DNA from: Anthracocystis setariae
Taxonomy: Eukaryota; Basidiomycota; Ustilaginomycetes; Ustilaginales; Ustilaginaceae
Assembly: GCA_928724745.1 (NCBI GenBank)
Contig: CAKMXJ010000003.1
Coordinates: forward strand, 1,612,001 to 1,676,000
Direction: 5' to 3'
Length of the DNA: 64,000 nt
Shown here: positions 1 through 10,365 of the stretch, one piece after another
Layout: each line of letters begins with the position of its first letter
How positions within the stretch are numbered: position 1 is the stretch's first letter
Notes under the pieces: model-generated
What the model was told of the DNA's origin: nothing
Seen by the model: only the letters and a program-made list of their open reading frames with translations
Databases searched by the model: none
Program-made: the position numbers and the translations under genes

Positions 1-659
1 AGAGAGAGCCAAGATCGATACTGTACTACAGTATACTGCAGATGCAGGGTCACCCGAATCTGCCAGAGAGGCGCTGCCAAAAACAGACGCCGTGCAGCCG
101 CAATCGCAGAGGCGCTGTGAATAATCTGCAGGTCCAACCGAGAGAAGGGCAATTAAATAATGTGGGGCACAGTTCACTTGGTTTCCATCGGGAGAAAATT
201 CAAACTCATCGATCGGCTCTGATCGGGGAAGAAACGATTGACTCATACCTTTTTTTGGGTTTGGCTTGTGGACCCTGAGCCAAACCATGTTTGCTACCCC
301 GTTCCTACGGTTCTTCCTGGGCGGCACAAAGAGAGTGCAAGGACGTGGTTTCGTTACGACGCCGGAACAAAGTAGCAAGAGAGGGGTTTCGCCGATAGCC
401 GCGCAGTAACCACATGCATTCGGTCATAGCGGGTTGCTATCAGGCGGTTACAGACACATATGGCTGTTGCCCGTGGACGTGAGGTCGACCATCTGTGACT
501 CAGCCCACCATCCTCGTAAAACTCTCTCTATGAGTGCCGCCCATGCCGATACAGATAGGTAGCTGGGATCAGATCTTACTACTTTTACTCTTTCCAACCC
601 AACGCAGCAAACGCCATTTGCCGGATCGCTAGCAATACAGCGATAGCAGGCTCAACACC
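1..659. other. intergenic, no gene seen
   Basis: No open frame here has a recognisable domain. Positions 19-33 hold a perfect inverted repeat, TACTGTA-C-TACAGTA, one of many such copies in the window. The right end is the presumed promoter of the acyltransferase-like gene. Confidence 0.6.
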
Positions 660-2798
660 ATGCTTGCAGTACCAACGCCTTCGGAAACGAGGTTCAACAG
701 GACTCTCTACGATGTCGATCGCAGCAAAGCTTCGCCCTTTGGCTGGCAACGCTGCTCCAAGCAAGCTGCTCACCACCATTGCCGATATGTGCGTAGGATG
801 GGTCTGGTCGAGTCCTTCTTCCACACGATGGCAACACTCCACCAAGGCAGGACCGATATCTTCTACCGCATCCCACTCACTTGCTCCACCCATGCTTACC
901 AAGAGCTTGTGCGTCGTCTGCCTCTCGTTTGGGCCCTCCTCTGTCGTCGCCACCCCTTGCTCGGCGCTTGGGTCGAGACGTTGACACCCGACGGAGCCTT
1001 GCTGGATCCCGAGGAGGCTGCATCAAGACGCCACGCCGGTGAAGCTGCCGAAGACGCCTCGAGCTCCTTCGAGCCCCACTTCCTGTTCGATGTACCCGAT
1101 TCAGCTTCGGCATTGATCAAACTCGCCTCGGACCGAGTACTCATGCTTGATGACACCTGGTCTTCTAACGTTGACTCGACAGCCACTTCGTCTCGAAGCG
1201 ATCTGGCTGTTGCTTGGCTACAAGAGTACGTGTGGAATGGCAAACGTCGCTTCCTTGAGCAGCACACTCCTTTCGGACTAGCGCGTTTGATCCTCCTTCC
1301 TCCATTGCCGTCGAACAGCAACGACGCTGGTCTTCTCAGCTTTGATCTGGTCCTCTGCACCGCCCACTGCATTTCGGACGCTCTCAGCGTCTCTCATCTC
1401 GCCGGTGAGCTTTTGCAAATCCTTGCCTCGCCTCAGCTTCCCATCACCATGCCAGACCTGAGCCTGGCTCCGGAGGACTCTTCGGGCGTGCCAGGGGCTG
1501 CGCTTCCCTGCTATACGAATGTCATCCTAGACATGGAGCAAGCTGTCCTGACCGGACTCTTCAAGTCAGAACAATCTGATGCCAAGGCTGCTGCCGTTGA
1601 CGACTTGCATTTAGCCCACTTTGCATTGCTTCTTCCTCCCTCGATAGAGCCTACCTACCCCGAGCTGCTTCCTCCAGCTACCTCGGCACAGGCTGACGGT
1701 GCTCGTGCCGCCGCCTCGCGCCTCGCAAGAACACGATGGTTCTGGACCATCCGTCGTGTCATCTGCCAGATGCGCGCAGCCAAAGCAGAAAAAGCCGTGC
1801 TGTCCGACTTCAAAGCGGAAAGACACGATCGCAGCGTCAAGGAGCCTTGGTGGGGTGCACAGACAAAGTGGTCGGTGGTGCGTCTTTCAGCCAAAGACAC
1901 TCTTGCTCTGACGCAGCTGGCGAAGCGTAAAGGGGTTCGAGTCGGGTCCTTGCTCTACGCCGTCGCTGCCTTTGCGCTCAACACACTCGAAAATGTCTAC
2001 ACTACACCTGGCAGTTGCGACGAGAAGCCTACAGCGACGGTGATGGGCTTTCCCTTCTCCCTACGTAGGGTCCTCGACTCGCTTGCGCCTGTCGACGTCT
2101 TACAGCTCGCAGAGACGCAGGATCCACTTCTGCCACCTTCCAGCTTGGGTGTCAGGCTGGGCTTCAACGGTGTGGCGCTGCCACCAGCAGAGCTCTTCTC
2201 GCTTGCTTCGCTACCATCCGCAGATGGCGAGAGTCTGAGCTCGTTCCAAGGGTCACAGCTTTGGCAGACAGCAAGGCAGGTTCAGAAGCAAATCAACACC
2301 ATGTTTGCCGAGCCGCGCTTCATGCTGGCTGATGGGTTTCTGATAGGTCTCGAGCGCGAGATGCGTTTCCGAAAGAATGGCGTCAAGGATGTTTTCCAGG
2401 TGTTCAAAGATGACGACCAAGAGGTTGCCGGTGAGGATGAGCGCAGGCCCGGACTCACAAAGAAGAACATGCAGGGTCCTGGATCCTCACTCAATTTCAG
2501 TATGGTGGGTCTACTCGATTCTGTGCTACCCTGTCAGCTCGATCTGCCTTTTAGCGCTAGAGACGGAGCACAAGCTACACTCCAAGTTGATGAGGGACTC
2601 ATGTTCGGCGTCCGCAACAGAGCCGGCGAAGCATTCGGAACTTCGTTCACATTCCGTGGCGAGCTTCATCTGGAGCTCGGACACGATCGAGTTGTTTGGG
2701 ATACTGAAAAGGTGGAAGAATATCTCGACACGATGAAACTCACCATCGAATCGCTCGTGGCCTTGGAGCAGCGTAGACGATCGAGGCATGGTGGATAG
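660..2798 (+). CDS. condensation/acyltransferase-fold protein, substrate unknown
   Basis: Reads as 712 aa. Around residue 231 the frame shows VLCTAHCISD, an HxxxD-type motif placed as in the CoA-dependent acyltransferase/condensation superfamily (alcohol acetyltransferases, NRPS condensation domains), where the His is catalytic. It follows a large N-terminal block containing GRTDIFYRIPL and RRHPLLGAWVE, also typical of that superfamily. No signal peptide or membrane segment is evident. The first ATG in frame is at 660, but residues 1-46 look unlike coding sequence of this family, and the ATG at 798 (MGLVESFFHTMATLHQG) is a credible alternative. A different frame (ATG at 712) gives an attractive stretch, KLRPLAGNAAPSKLL, just upstream, so the 5' end may hide a splice or sequence error. 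The stand-alone acyltransferase assignment is inferred from fold-level motifs; the substrate is unknown. Confidence 0.6.
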   Translation: MLAVPTPSETRFNRTLYDVDRSKASPFGWQRCSKQAAHHHCRYVRRMGLVESFFHTMATLHQGRTDIFYRIPLTCSTHAYQELVRRLPLVWALLCRRHPLLGAWVETLTPDGALLDPEEAASRRHAGEAAEDASSSFEPHFLFDVPDSASALIKLASDRVLMLDDTWSSNVDSTATSSRSDLAVAWLQEYVWNGKRRFLEQHTPFGLARLILLPPLPSNSNDAGLLSFDLVLCTAHCISDALSVSHLAGELLQILASPQLPITMPDLSLAPEDSSGVPGAALPCYTNVILDMEQAVLTGLFKSEQSDAKAAAVDDLHLAHFALLLPPSIEPTYPELLPPATSAQADGARAAASRLARTRWFWTIRRVICQMRAAKAEKAVLSDFKAERHDRSVKEPWWGAQTKWSVVRLSAKDTLALTQLAKRKGVRVGSLLYAVAAFALNTLENVYTTPGSCDEKPTATVMGFPFSLRRVLDSLAPVDVLQLAETQDPLLPPSSLGVRLGFNGVALPPAELFSLASLPSADGESLSSFQGSQLWQTARQVQKQINTMFAEPRFMLADGFLIGLEREMRFRKNGVKDVFQVFKDDDQEVAGEDERRPGLTKKNMQGPGSSLNFSMVGLLDSVLPCQLDLPFSARDGAQATLQVDEGLMFGVRNRAGEAFGTSFTFRGELHLELGHDRVVWDTEKVEEYLDTMKLTIESLVALEQRRRSRHGG

Positions 2799-3158
2799 AA
2801 TTTTTGGACGTTTGTGAATAATAATAAAAGAGTAAACGTAACAGGATGGAATATTCGAGCTGATCGGTCTGTGCGGGTGTGGTGCACGTGAGCTGAGGAA
2901 ATTGAGCGGCGTTGGTGTGGAGCTGACGACTGACGAACTGCCGCTTTGACCTCTGACAAACTGACGCGGCTTCCAGTACAGCCAACAGCCAAAGTGACAC
3001 CTCCATCTCCAACACCTCGTTGCCTTTTCTCACTCACCCCATCGACCCGTAGCAGCTACTTCTTCTCGACCACTCCGTTCTCCTCTTCGCGTGCACATCG
3101 TCTCATCGTGGCTATTCGTCTTTCCCAGCTGCCAACAGCTACGTAGATCATTGGCAGA
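2799..3158. other. intergenic spacer between two co-directional genes
   Basis: About 360 bp between the acyltransferase-like gene and the proteasome gene. An AT-rich AATAATAATAAAAG stretch at about 2817-2830 could serve 3' end formation of the first gene. The right half is pyrimidine-rich, as expected of a leader. No gene seen. Confidence 0.5.
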
Positions 3159-4028
3159 ATGTCGCTCTTCGGCACCTTCCCCGGCTCCTCTCGAGCGCCT
3201 GTCCACAACGTCGTTGCACCAAAAGACCACGTTGTCGGCCACCAGTTCTCCCCATACGATTCCAACGGTGGCTCCATCGCTGCTGTCTGCGGTACCGATT
3301 TCTGTGTGATCGCTTCCGACACACGCCAAAGCACAGGATACAACATTCAGACACGCTACAAGCCCAAAGTGTTCCGTCTCAACGACAAGGCTACGCTCGC
3401 CACCAACGGGTTTGCCGCCGATGCCGAGGCTCTCGTTTCGCACGTTCGTCAGAGGCTCGAAATGTACCGTCACGCACACGGTCGATCCATGCCACTCCAC
3501 TCGATCGCAAGGATGATCTCCACCATCCTCTACGGCAAACGTTTCTTCCCCTACTACGTCTACAACATCCTCGGTGGTCTGGACGAGGAAGGCAAGGGCG
3601 CAGTATACTCGTTCGACCCTGTCGGATCGTACGAGCGAGAATTCTGCCGCGCTGCGGGAGCCGCCCAGTCACTGCTCCAGCCATTCTTCGACAACCAGAT
3701 CATGTTCAAGAACCAGACTTCGACACCAGACCACCAGGTGCCGACGCCAGGCCAGATGACGCTGCCGCAAGTGCTCAAGATCGTCATCGACTCGTTCACT
3801 TCGGCCACTGAACGTCATATCGAAGTGGGCGATGGTCTCGAGGTGTTTGTCGTTCGCACGCCACATGGGGCCGGTTCCGAAGCAACCCAAGCGGAAGGCG
3901 CTGCAGCCGTCGATCTCACCACCATCCCTTCCGACGTTCCCTTCAGCGTCGCAGAAGCAGTAGGTGGCGAGGACGAACAGCAAGACGGCGCCGTCATGGT
4001 CATCAGGAGAGAGCTCAAGAAGGATTAA
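3159..4028 (+). CDS. PRE7: 20S proteasome subunit beta-6 (PSMB1/Pre7 type)
   Basis: Intronless, 289 aa. Structural, non-catalytic beta subunit of the 20S core particle. The core matches the beta-6 family closely: SPYDSNGGSIAAVCG after a short propeptide-like N-terminus, ASDTRQSTGYNIQTR, and the near-invariant block FFPYYVYNILGGLDEEGKGA followed by YSFDPVGSYERE. The position of the catalytic Thr in active beta subunits is replaced (GGSIAA), as known for beta-6. The C-terminus ends in RRELKKD and carries an extra alanine/acid-rich segment (about residues 235-275), making it longer than yeast or human homologues of about 240 aa. Convergent with APC2: stop codons are 168 bp apart. Confidence 0.95.
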   Translation: MSLFGTFPGSSRAPVHNVVAPKDHVVGHQFSPYDSNGGSIAAVCGTDFCVIASDTRQSTGYNIQTRYKPKVFRLNDKATLATNGFAADAEALVSHVRQRLEMYRHAHGRSMPLHSIARMISTILYGKRFFPYYVYNILGGLDEEGKGAVYSFDPVGSYEREFCRAAGAAQSLLQPFFDNQIMFKNQTSTPDHQVPTPGQMTLPQVLKIVIDSFTSATERHIEVGDGLEVFVVRTPHGAGSEATQAEGAAAVDLTTIPSDVPFSVAEAVGGEDEQQDGAVMVIRRELKKD

Positions 4029-4037
4029 TTCATTTAA

Positions 4038-4050
4038 CCCCCCCCCCCCC
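4038..4050. repeat. poly-C tract, 13 nt
   Basis: A run of C just after the proteasome gene stop codon, in the spacer between two convergent genes. Confidence 0.8.
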
Positions 4051-4196
4051 GCATAGCATACTCCCTTGTTCTCGGTTTCCCCTGTAGTAATACCAAACTG
4101 CCCGTTCACATCTCGTCACTGAGGCGCGCATATCACACACTTTATCGGGAGAAACCAGAGCCGCTGAATTATCCGACATGATGACAGGGTGGTGGC

Positions 4197-6668
4197 TTAG
4201 AGTGGTTCTGCATCTTGGTCTGCTGCGAGGGAAGGTTTGGGTAGATGGGACTGGATGACGAAAGCGTCTGCTAGAGCGGGCATGGGATTGAGCAGACCTA
4301 CATGGACCCAGAATTCCAAAGCGTCTCTTGCGTCTTTCTCGCGCTGCAAGTTGAGTTCTTGCATGATATCGGTAAGTGTGATCAGGTTGACGGCAGCGGT
4401 GTGTGTTGAAGAAGCCTCGCTGGAACGACCTTTGCATCGCGAGATCACCTCGAGCGTGGAAGCCTCGATCAGACTGCATTCGACACTGATCGTCTCACCG
4501 CCATCCAGCTCGACGTCAAGCTCGACACTGCCGAGATGGTTGAGCCAGTGCAATCGACGCATCGCCTTGGCTTGCGAGTAGGTCTTGCCATACTCCTCCT
4601 GAGCGTGGTGGAAGAGTGGCGGCAGGGTGAATTCGCCCACATCCACAGGTGCGGCTATGGCAACCCCCACGTTGGTAGGACCAGAGTGGCCGAAGGAAGG
4701 CGCTGCGCCAGGCTTGGTCGTGTGTTCGGGCCAGAACTGCCGCGATACGATCAAAGGGTGCAGACGCGACACCATACCTTCCACCGACCCCATCGACTGC
4801 CCTGCATTCCTCCGTCGCTGGTGCACCTCGCTATCGATACGACGGGATTCAGTGACATCGCCGAGCATGACATCGCATTTGCCCATGTTCCTCTCCCCAA
4901 ACCGCTTCTTGAGGGTCATATTGTTGCGGTACTCCTTCATCGCCCGGTATCCTTTCACTTGAACCAGTTGGTCCGCCATGCTCTTCTCGAGCGCAGCGAT
5001 GAAACCGCTGCGATCGTCAAAGATGCTTGTCAGCATCGAGATGATGTCCTTGGAAGTCGACATGCGGTAACCAGACCCGGCCTCCACCGGCTTGGGGACC
5101 CAGTTGGGGTTGTCCCAGTCTTCTTCCGACGACGCATCGCTGTCCGAGGCATACGCATCGGCGCCTCCACGACGCATGTGTGGTAAGCGACGCTTGGTCG
5201 TACGCCTTTGGTTGCTCTTGCCGGTCGGCGCTCCTGCTGTCTGCAGCGACCGCCTAGGCCGTCGTTTGCGCTTGAACCCCTCGTGTTCCTCCTGCTCCTG
5301 TTCCTCCTGGTCGGCTCGCTCGAGCTCATCCTTGAGCAAGGTAAAGTCTGGATCGTCTCCAAGCATCGACGCGACGATCACCAATACAGTATCTTTCCTC
5401 GCACGCAAATATCGGCGCAGCGGCGAGACGACGCGAGACAGAACCACGCCCGTTGGATCCATCTCTCGCAAAGCTCTAACGAGGTGGACATACATCTGGA
5501 TGATATCACGCGTGTGTGCACCTGGATGCAGCAAGCGCAACTGCAGAGAGCTCGAGAGCGTCTTGGCGACGCTGAGCCTCTGATCGGCGGTCTGCAGACT
5601 CAGCCGCAAGTCGTCGAGTGCGGCAGATGCGTCGGGGTACATGGCTACAAGGTCGAACAGCTGCCCCGCGCGGGTAAGACAGAGCGCCTTGTCCAGTTGA
5701 TGATCAAGCCGTTGCTGCCAGGTGGATTGCTCGACACCTTGGTCCTCCACCATCGCTTCGGTGTTCGAGCTGGTCGGCAGACAAAGGTGCTGGATGGCGG
5801 CGATGCGAGGCTTCATTTCGTCGTCCAACCACTGCTGCAGCACAGGACGAGCCGCAGATTCAAGCGGAAGAACGTGATCGTACGCTTCGACATCAATACC
5901 ATCCACCATAGCCCTGACTTTCCGAGAGATCTCGAAATTGACCACCCGCGTCAACAGTGCCATCGCCGTGCCCGCTAGTCCGGCTGCTTCGATGTGTGCG
6001 ACAAAGGTCGACTTGAGGTCTGTGCCGTCTCGCGCCAGAACGAGATGCTCGAGACTGTCACGGAGCATCTCGACGGCTCTACGATCGAAGATCGAGCGGA
6101 ATCGTGCCTGCAAGGCTTGCGTCAGAGTTTGCATGTGGTCCAGTAAGCTCTCGAAGATGGCGCTTTCAGTGTAAGGAGACAACCAGGCTTGGAACCAAAA
6201 AGTGACCGAGCGGAGCATCTCCCCTAGGTCTTGATGCGGCTTCAAGCGGATCGAGCCTGATTCGTCCTTGTGCGCGATGCCGTGGTCTGATGCTGTGGCC
6301 TCAAAAGCCTGCAAGCATCGATCCATGTAGTGGTTCGAGAGAGCGACGAGGATAGGGTCGGGTGCGGCAAGATGCTGCTTAGACGTGGAGGGTCTCGCGG
6401 TGTGCGGGCCGAGCAATGTGTAAATCGCATCGTTCACTGTGCGGTCGGTCGTGTAGCGATGAGTAATGCGGTGATCAAAGTAGCGGCACCTTGATGGAAC
6501 GGAAGGTTCGAGGAACTCGACCAGGCTCAAGTAAGCTTCGACGAAACCAGGTTGGGCAGGTGAACCCGGCTGGTCTTGCTTGTTGGCATCAGCTAGCGTC
6601 TGTACCGCATGCTTCCAGGCCTGCACCAGCGACATGTCCGATGAAGGTTCGATGCTGCCAAGGCACAT
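4197..6668 (-). CDS. APC2: anaphase-promoting complex subunit 2 (cullin-like)
   Basis: 823 aa from the first ATG; the frame stays open 40 codons further upstream but has no ATG there. APC2 is the cullin scaffold of the APC/C ubiquitin ligase that binds the RING subunit Apc11. The cullin-homology block begins near residue 520: SGYRMSTSKDIISMLTSIF, then LKKRFGERNMGKCDVMLGD and SRRID, SRQFWPEH, and KAMRRLHWLNHLGSVELDVE, all in the order seen in ANAPC2. The N-terminal half is helical cullin-repeat-like. A very acidic then basic insertion (EEQEQEEHEG followed by KRKRRPRR) sits just before the cullin homology block. The C-terminal about 100 residues correspond to the winged-helix region. It is head-to-head with RRP41 across about 243 bp, so the two probably share a promoter. 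Confidence 0.92.
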   Translation of the reverse strand: MCLGSIEPSSDMSLVQAWKHAVQTLADANKQDQPGSPAQPGFVEAYLSLVEFLEPSVPSRCRYFDHRITHRYTTDRTVNDAIYTLLGPHTARPSTSKQHLAAPDPILVALSNHYMDRCLQAFEATASDHGIAHKDESGSIRLKPHQDLGEMLRSVTFWFQAWLSPYTESAIFESLLDHMQTLTQALQARFRSIFDRRAVEMLRDSLEHLVLARDGTDLKSTFVAHIEAAGLAGTAMALLTRVVNFEISRKVRAMVDGIDVEAYDHVLPLESAARPVLQQWLDDEMKPRIAAIQHLCLPTSSNTEAMVEDQGVEQSTWQQRLDHQLDKALCLTRAGQLFDLVAMYPDASAALDDLRLSLQTADQRLSVAKTLSSSLQLRLLHPGAHTRDIIQMYVHLVRALREMDPTGVVLSRVVSPLRRYLRARKDTVLVIVASMLGDDPDFTLLKDELERADQEEQEQEEHEGFKRKRRPRRSLQTAGAPTGKSNQRRTTKRRLPHMRRGGADAYASDSDASSEEDWDNPNWVPKPVEAGSGYRMSTSKDIISMLTSIFDDRSGFIAALEKSMADQLVQVKGYRAMKEYRNNMTLKKRFGERNMGKCDVMLGDVTESRRIDSEVHQRRRNAGQSMGSVEGMVSRLHPLIVSRQFWPEHTTKPGAAPSFGHSGPTNVGVAIAAPVDVGEFTLPPLFHHAQEEYGKTYSQAKAMRRLHWLNHLGSVELDVELDGGETISVECSLIEASTLEVISRCKGRSSEASSTHTAAVNLITLTDIMQELNLQREKDARDALEFWVHVGLLNPMPALADAFVIQSHLPKPSLAADQDAEPL

Positions 6669-6911
6669 GGTAGCAGAAGTGTTGGTGTTTCGGCAGAACA
6701 ACACTCGGCCTAACGCGCGTGGAGGTGGCGTGCATCTCTGGTGAATCGGGCCCCCGATCCGAAAAGTGTGGCAGCTGAAAAGCTTCAAAAAGTGCCTTTT
6801 TTTCCCTCCACCTCTGCTCGACGTGCATATGCCTTGTCCTCCTTCTCTTGGAACCAGCTCAACAGCCTCACTTCCGCCACCGTCGCAAGCACAAGCTTAA
6901 GCTCAGAAGTC
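6669..6911. promoter_or_regulatory. short bidirectional promoter between APC2 and RRP41
   Basis: The two start codons point away from each other and are only about 243 bp apart if RRP41 begins at 6912. No TATA box or other motif stands out. The regulatory role is inferred from geometry only. Confidence 0.45.
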
Positions 6912-7951
6912 ATGGTATGTAAAACACTCGCTCGCGACATCGTTCGCCGTCACACCGCCTGAAAAGGCCAGAGCATTCCGCTTCAACACGACCCGAAAGG
7001 TAACCCTGTTGTTACCCGTCTCTCTCTCTCTCAATTGCGTCGTTGGACGATGCTGCAGTCGCGGGTGGAGCTGCTCAACGCAGGCGGGTTCCGTGTCGAC
7101 GGACGCAAGCAGTACGAACTTCGATCCATCGCAATCCAGCTCGGTGGTTCGCAAGATAAAGCCGCGGACGGCTCGGCGCAGATCACACAAGGCCTCACCA
7201 TTGTCTCGGCGACAGTGTTCGGACCACGAGAGGCGCGGTCGGGCGCCAACGTCATCCACGATCGCGCTTCGGTGAATGTAGAGGTATCGCTAGCACCATG
7301 GGGCTCAATGGAGAGGAGGAGGCGGAATAGGGGCGACAGGAGATTGCTCGAATTCGCAAGCTCGATCAAGTCGACGTTCGAGCCCGTGATTCACACCCAT
7401 CTGTACCCAAGGTCACAGATCGATATCTTTGTCCAGGTGCATCAGCAGGATGGAGGTAAGTCCCCAACAACCCAACTCCCAGGGGAGGAGTTCCAACAGA
7501 CTTACTGAACCACCCTCTTTCGATCTCACTAGGTGTGCTTCCAGCAGCTATCAATGCGTCGACGCTGGCGCTGCTCGATGCGGGTATTGCGATGCAGGAC
7601 TTTGTCGCGTCAGTCTCGTGCGGGATCCATTCGACTTCGCCACTGCTCGATCTGTCCAATACAGAGGAAATGGATCTTCCACATGTCATCGTTGCTGTGC
7701 TGCCGCGCACTAAACAGGTTACACTCGCCTCGCTCGAAACACGTCTGCACGTAGAACGCTTCGAACAGATCTTCACCCTCGCCATCGACGCTGCCACCGT
7801 CCTGCACAACGAGATGCAACTCGCCGTCAGAGATCGTACGAATACGCTCGTGCACGCAATGACTGGTAAGACCGTGGATGACTGTAGCGCCATGATTGCC
7901 AACGAAGACGATGAGGATGAGGATGGCGCGAGGGATAATATGCTTCTGTGA
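6912..7951 (+). CDS. SKI6: exosome complex core subunit RRP41/Ski6 (RNase PH fold), spliced
   Basis: Proposed exons: 6912-6914 (the ATG alone), 7059-7455 and 7533-7951, giving 272 aa; the simpler alternative starts at the ATG at 7050. The last intron (7456-7532, 77 nt, GTAAGT...CTAG) is firm: it joins QVHQQDG to GVLPAAINASTLALLDAG and removes an in-frame stop. Family marks are VELLNAGGFRVDGRKQYELR, DGSAQITQG, FGPREARSG, THLYPRSQIDIFVQV, and LDAGIAMQDFV, as in EXOSC4/Ski6. In eukaryotes this ring subunit is catalytically inactive and helps thread RNA to Rrp44/Rrp6. The C-terminus is acidic (EDDEDEDG). The first intron (6915-7058, GTATGT...CTGCAG) is preferred because it yields M-SRVELLN, matching the usual family start. 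Confidence 0.9.
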
Positions 7952-8321
7952 TCGCATCGGCGGGTCAGCTCTGATCGATGGTCTCTTTGTACTTGTAGCG
8001 CACATATGCATTCTTTGCAACCATTCACATCACATGTCCAAAACGTTGACATACTCGTGTCGCGGGCCTTATTGCGCGCGATGAGCTTAGTCCTCACCAT
8101 GATTTCTACCATCAAAATTGCATTCAGCTCAACCCCACCGACAACGTTCGCACCGCCAACATGCTCAAGCTCAACCACTTCACACTCATCGCAGGTCCAA
8201 CCACGCACTCGATCGAAACCACCACCCACACCTCTGATCTGAGCACGCACACATTCTGCAATTCCGAATCAAGCTCCCTATCTAACATTCATTCCGGTAT
8301 TCCTATTCGTTCTTCCATGTT
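7952..8321. other. spacer between convergent genes
   Basis: About 370 bp of 3' flanking DNA between RRP41 and the acyl-CoA ligase. No gene or RNA recognised. Confidence 0.5.
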
Positions 8322-10365
8322 CTACAATCTAGTCTTTGTACTAGCCGCCTTGATCTCGGCATGGCGTTTTTTGGCGGCCTCCTTGACGATCGCCTTATCC
8401 ACCTTGCCATTCGCATTCCTTTCCAGCGGCTCGTCTCGGATCCAGATAAAGTCCGGCACCTCGTGCTTTGGCAGCAGCTTGCGTGCCACTGCCAACACGT
8501 CCTCCTCTGTCGGCCTGTTGTTCGTCAGGAATTCGGCGCGTGGCACGCACACCACTCCCACCGTCTCGCCAAACCTCTCGTCGGGGATCGGCACGGCCGC
8601 ACAGTCGATGATCCTACGCTCCGAATAGATGGCGGTCTCCACTTCGGTTCCAGAGATGTTCTCGCCTCCACGGATGATAATGTGCTTGGAGCGGTCCATG
8701 ACGTAGATGAAACCGTCCTCTTCCATGCGTCCCAAATCGCCGGTACGGAAGTAGCCATCCTTGGTGAATGCCTCTTCGGTCGCCTTCTTTTTGCCCCAGT
8801 AGCCGAGGGCTGTGCTGGGACCACGAAGCCAAATCTCGCCCACGGACCCGTTGGGTACCTGAACCAACGTGTCAGGATCAATGATGCGGATATCGATGGT
8901 AGGCGGTGACCTGCCCGCCGATGTCGGCCGCATCAGGTAGTCGTCCGCTGCCAAACCCGAAGCGGCTCCATTCACCTCGGTACTACCATAACCCTGTCCG
9001 ATGAACATGGATGGCGACTTCTGACGAGCCTCCTCAGGCAGCTCCTTGGCACTCGAAGCGCCTCCATGAGACACACCTTCCACCGAGGGAAGCTCGTGCT
9101 TGCTGAGCAAGATCTCGCGCACCATGAATCCGATGCCCAAGATGATTTGAACCTTGTGCTGCTGGATCAGCTTGGCCGCCGAGTCGACATCGTACTTGGG
9201 CATCAGCACGATCTTGGTACCACGCGCCATGCTGGGGACCAAACCGGACTGAACACCGGTCGAGTGGAAGAGCGGAATGAGGAAGATGCCGCTCCCCTGC
9301 TCATCATCTGGCTGAGGCACGGGTGGGGCAAGGCCTCGACGCACATACGCACGCGCCGTAGGGAACGCAGCGTTAGGACCCGCCGAGATGAACTGGCGCT
9401 GCGTCGCTGCAACACCCTTGGGCTTACCCGTGGTGCCCGATGTGTACAGCACCGATGCCAGGTCTTCTGGCTTGATCTCCACCTTGGGGATGGCGTCGGG
9501 CTTTTGCGCAACACTCGCATACTTGCGGTCAAGCTCAAGGGCATCAAACACCTTGTCACCTCCCTTGCCGTTTGCCCACTCGCGCTCTATCTCCGGCAGG
9601 ATACCGGCAAAAGCTCGCGGAAGCACAGCGACACCCGAAAGACCGCTGTGAGCACCGGGAGTGCAGCCGAAATCGTCGACGCAGTCGGGTCCAGCGGGAC
9701 CGAAGAGCTTCTTGATCAAGTCGGTATCGGAATCGCGCAATCGACGGAAGCGCTCGACATCGAAGATAGCAGCCTTGCAGCCTACATCGCGGATGCAGTC
9801 GTACATGGCTTGGCCGGGCAGGAAGGCATTGACAAGAGCTGGCACAGCACCGAGCAGGTGGATGCCAAAGAACGAGATGACAAACTCGACGTGGTTGCGC
9901 GCAACCAGAGCCACTCGGTCGCCCTTCTGGATGTTGAAATGGCGCGAAAGCCAGGTAGCTAGGAGATGCGCCCGCTTGTGGACCTCCTCGTAGGTGTGCG
10001 TCTCGCCTTCAGCAACGATACAGATCTTTTTGGCATGTGCCTGGACACCATCACAGTTCAATCAAGTCACAAGCGCAACATGTCAGTCAAGGACGCCCAG
10101 GAGCGCTGGGGAGATAGGCGGGAAAGATACTTACTTGGGCGGAGAGCATCCACAAGTCTCGGATCGAATCAGGGATCAGCTTCCAAACAGTGGTAAGCCT
10201 TCCATTGACGAACTTGATTTCAGTCTCGAACGGGCTTCCCTTCTGAGTGAGGGCTGCATCGACCTTTTCGAAGGGCACGAGCTTGTCAGCAGGCACATCA
10301 CCCGTAAAGTCCTTGGTCATGGACCTTTTGGCGGCTGTCGAGCCAGATGCGTTTGTGCTGGCCAT
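8322..10365 (-). CDS. AMP-forming acyl-CoA synthetase/ligase (ANL superfamily), two exons
   Basis: Exon 1 is 10365-10135 (77 codons, ending LWMLSAQ); the intron is 10134-10041 (94 nt, GTAAGT...CCAG, phase 0); exon 2 is 10040-8322, starting AHAKKICIVAEGE. The total is 649 aa. Adenylate-forming enzymes activate a carboxylic acid with ATP and pass it to CoA. Visible core motifs in order are SVLYTSGTTGKPKGV (P-loop), GYGSTEVNG (A5), YFRTGDLGRMEEDGFIYVMD (A7), RSKHIIIRGGENI (A8), and NANGKVDKAIVKE with the C-terminal catalytic Lys. Overall it resembles medium/long-chain fatty acyl-CoA or 4-coumarate-CoA ligase-like proteins; the substrate cannot be told. The C-terminus KTRL is only weakly like a peroxisomal PTS1. 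No signal peptide is seen. Confidence 0.88.

Noticed and set aside
5208..5978. 256-codon plus-strand frame inside APC2
   Set aside because: Antisense shadow of a well-conserved APC2 coding region.
9066..9962. 298-codon plus-strand frame inside the acyl-CoA ligase
   Set aside because: Antisense shadow; the minus strand has all ANL motifs.
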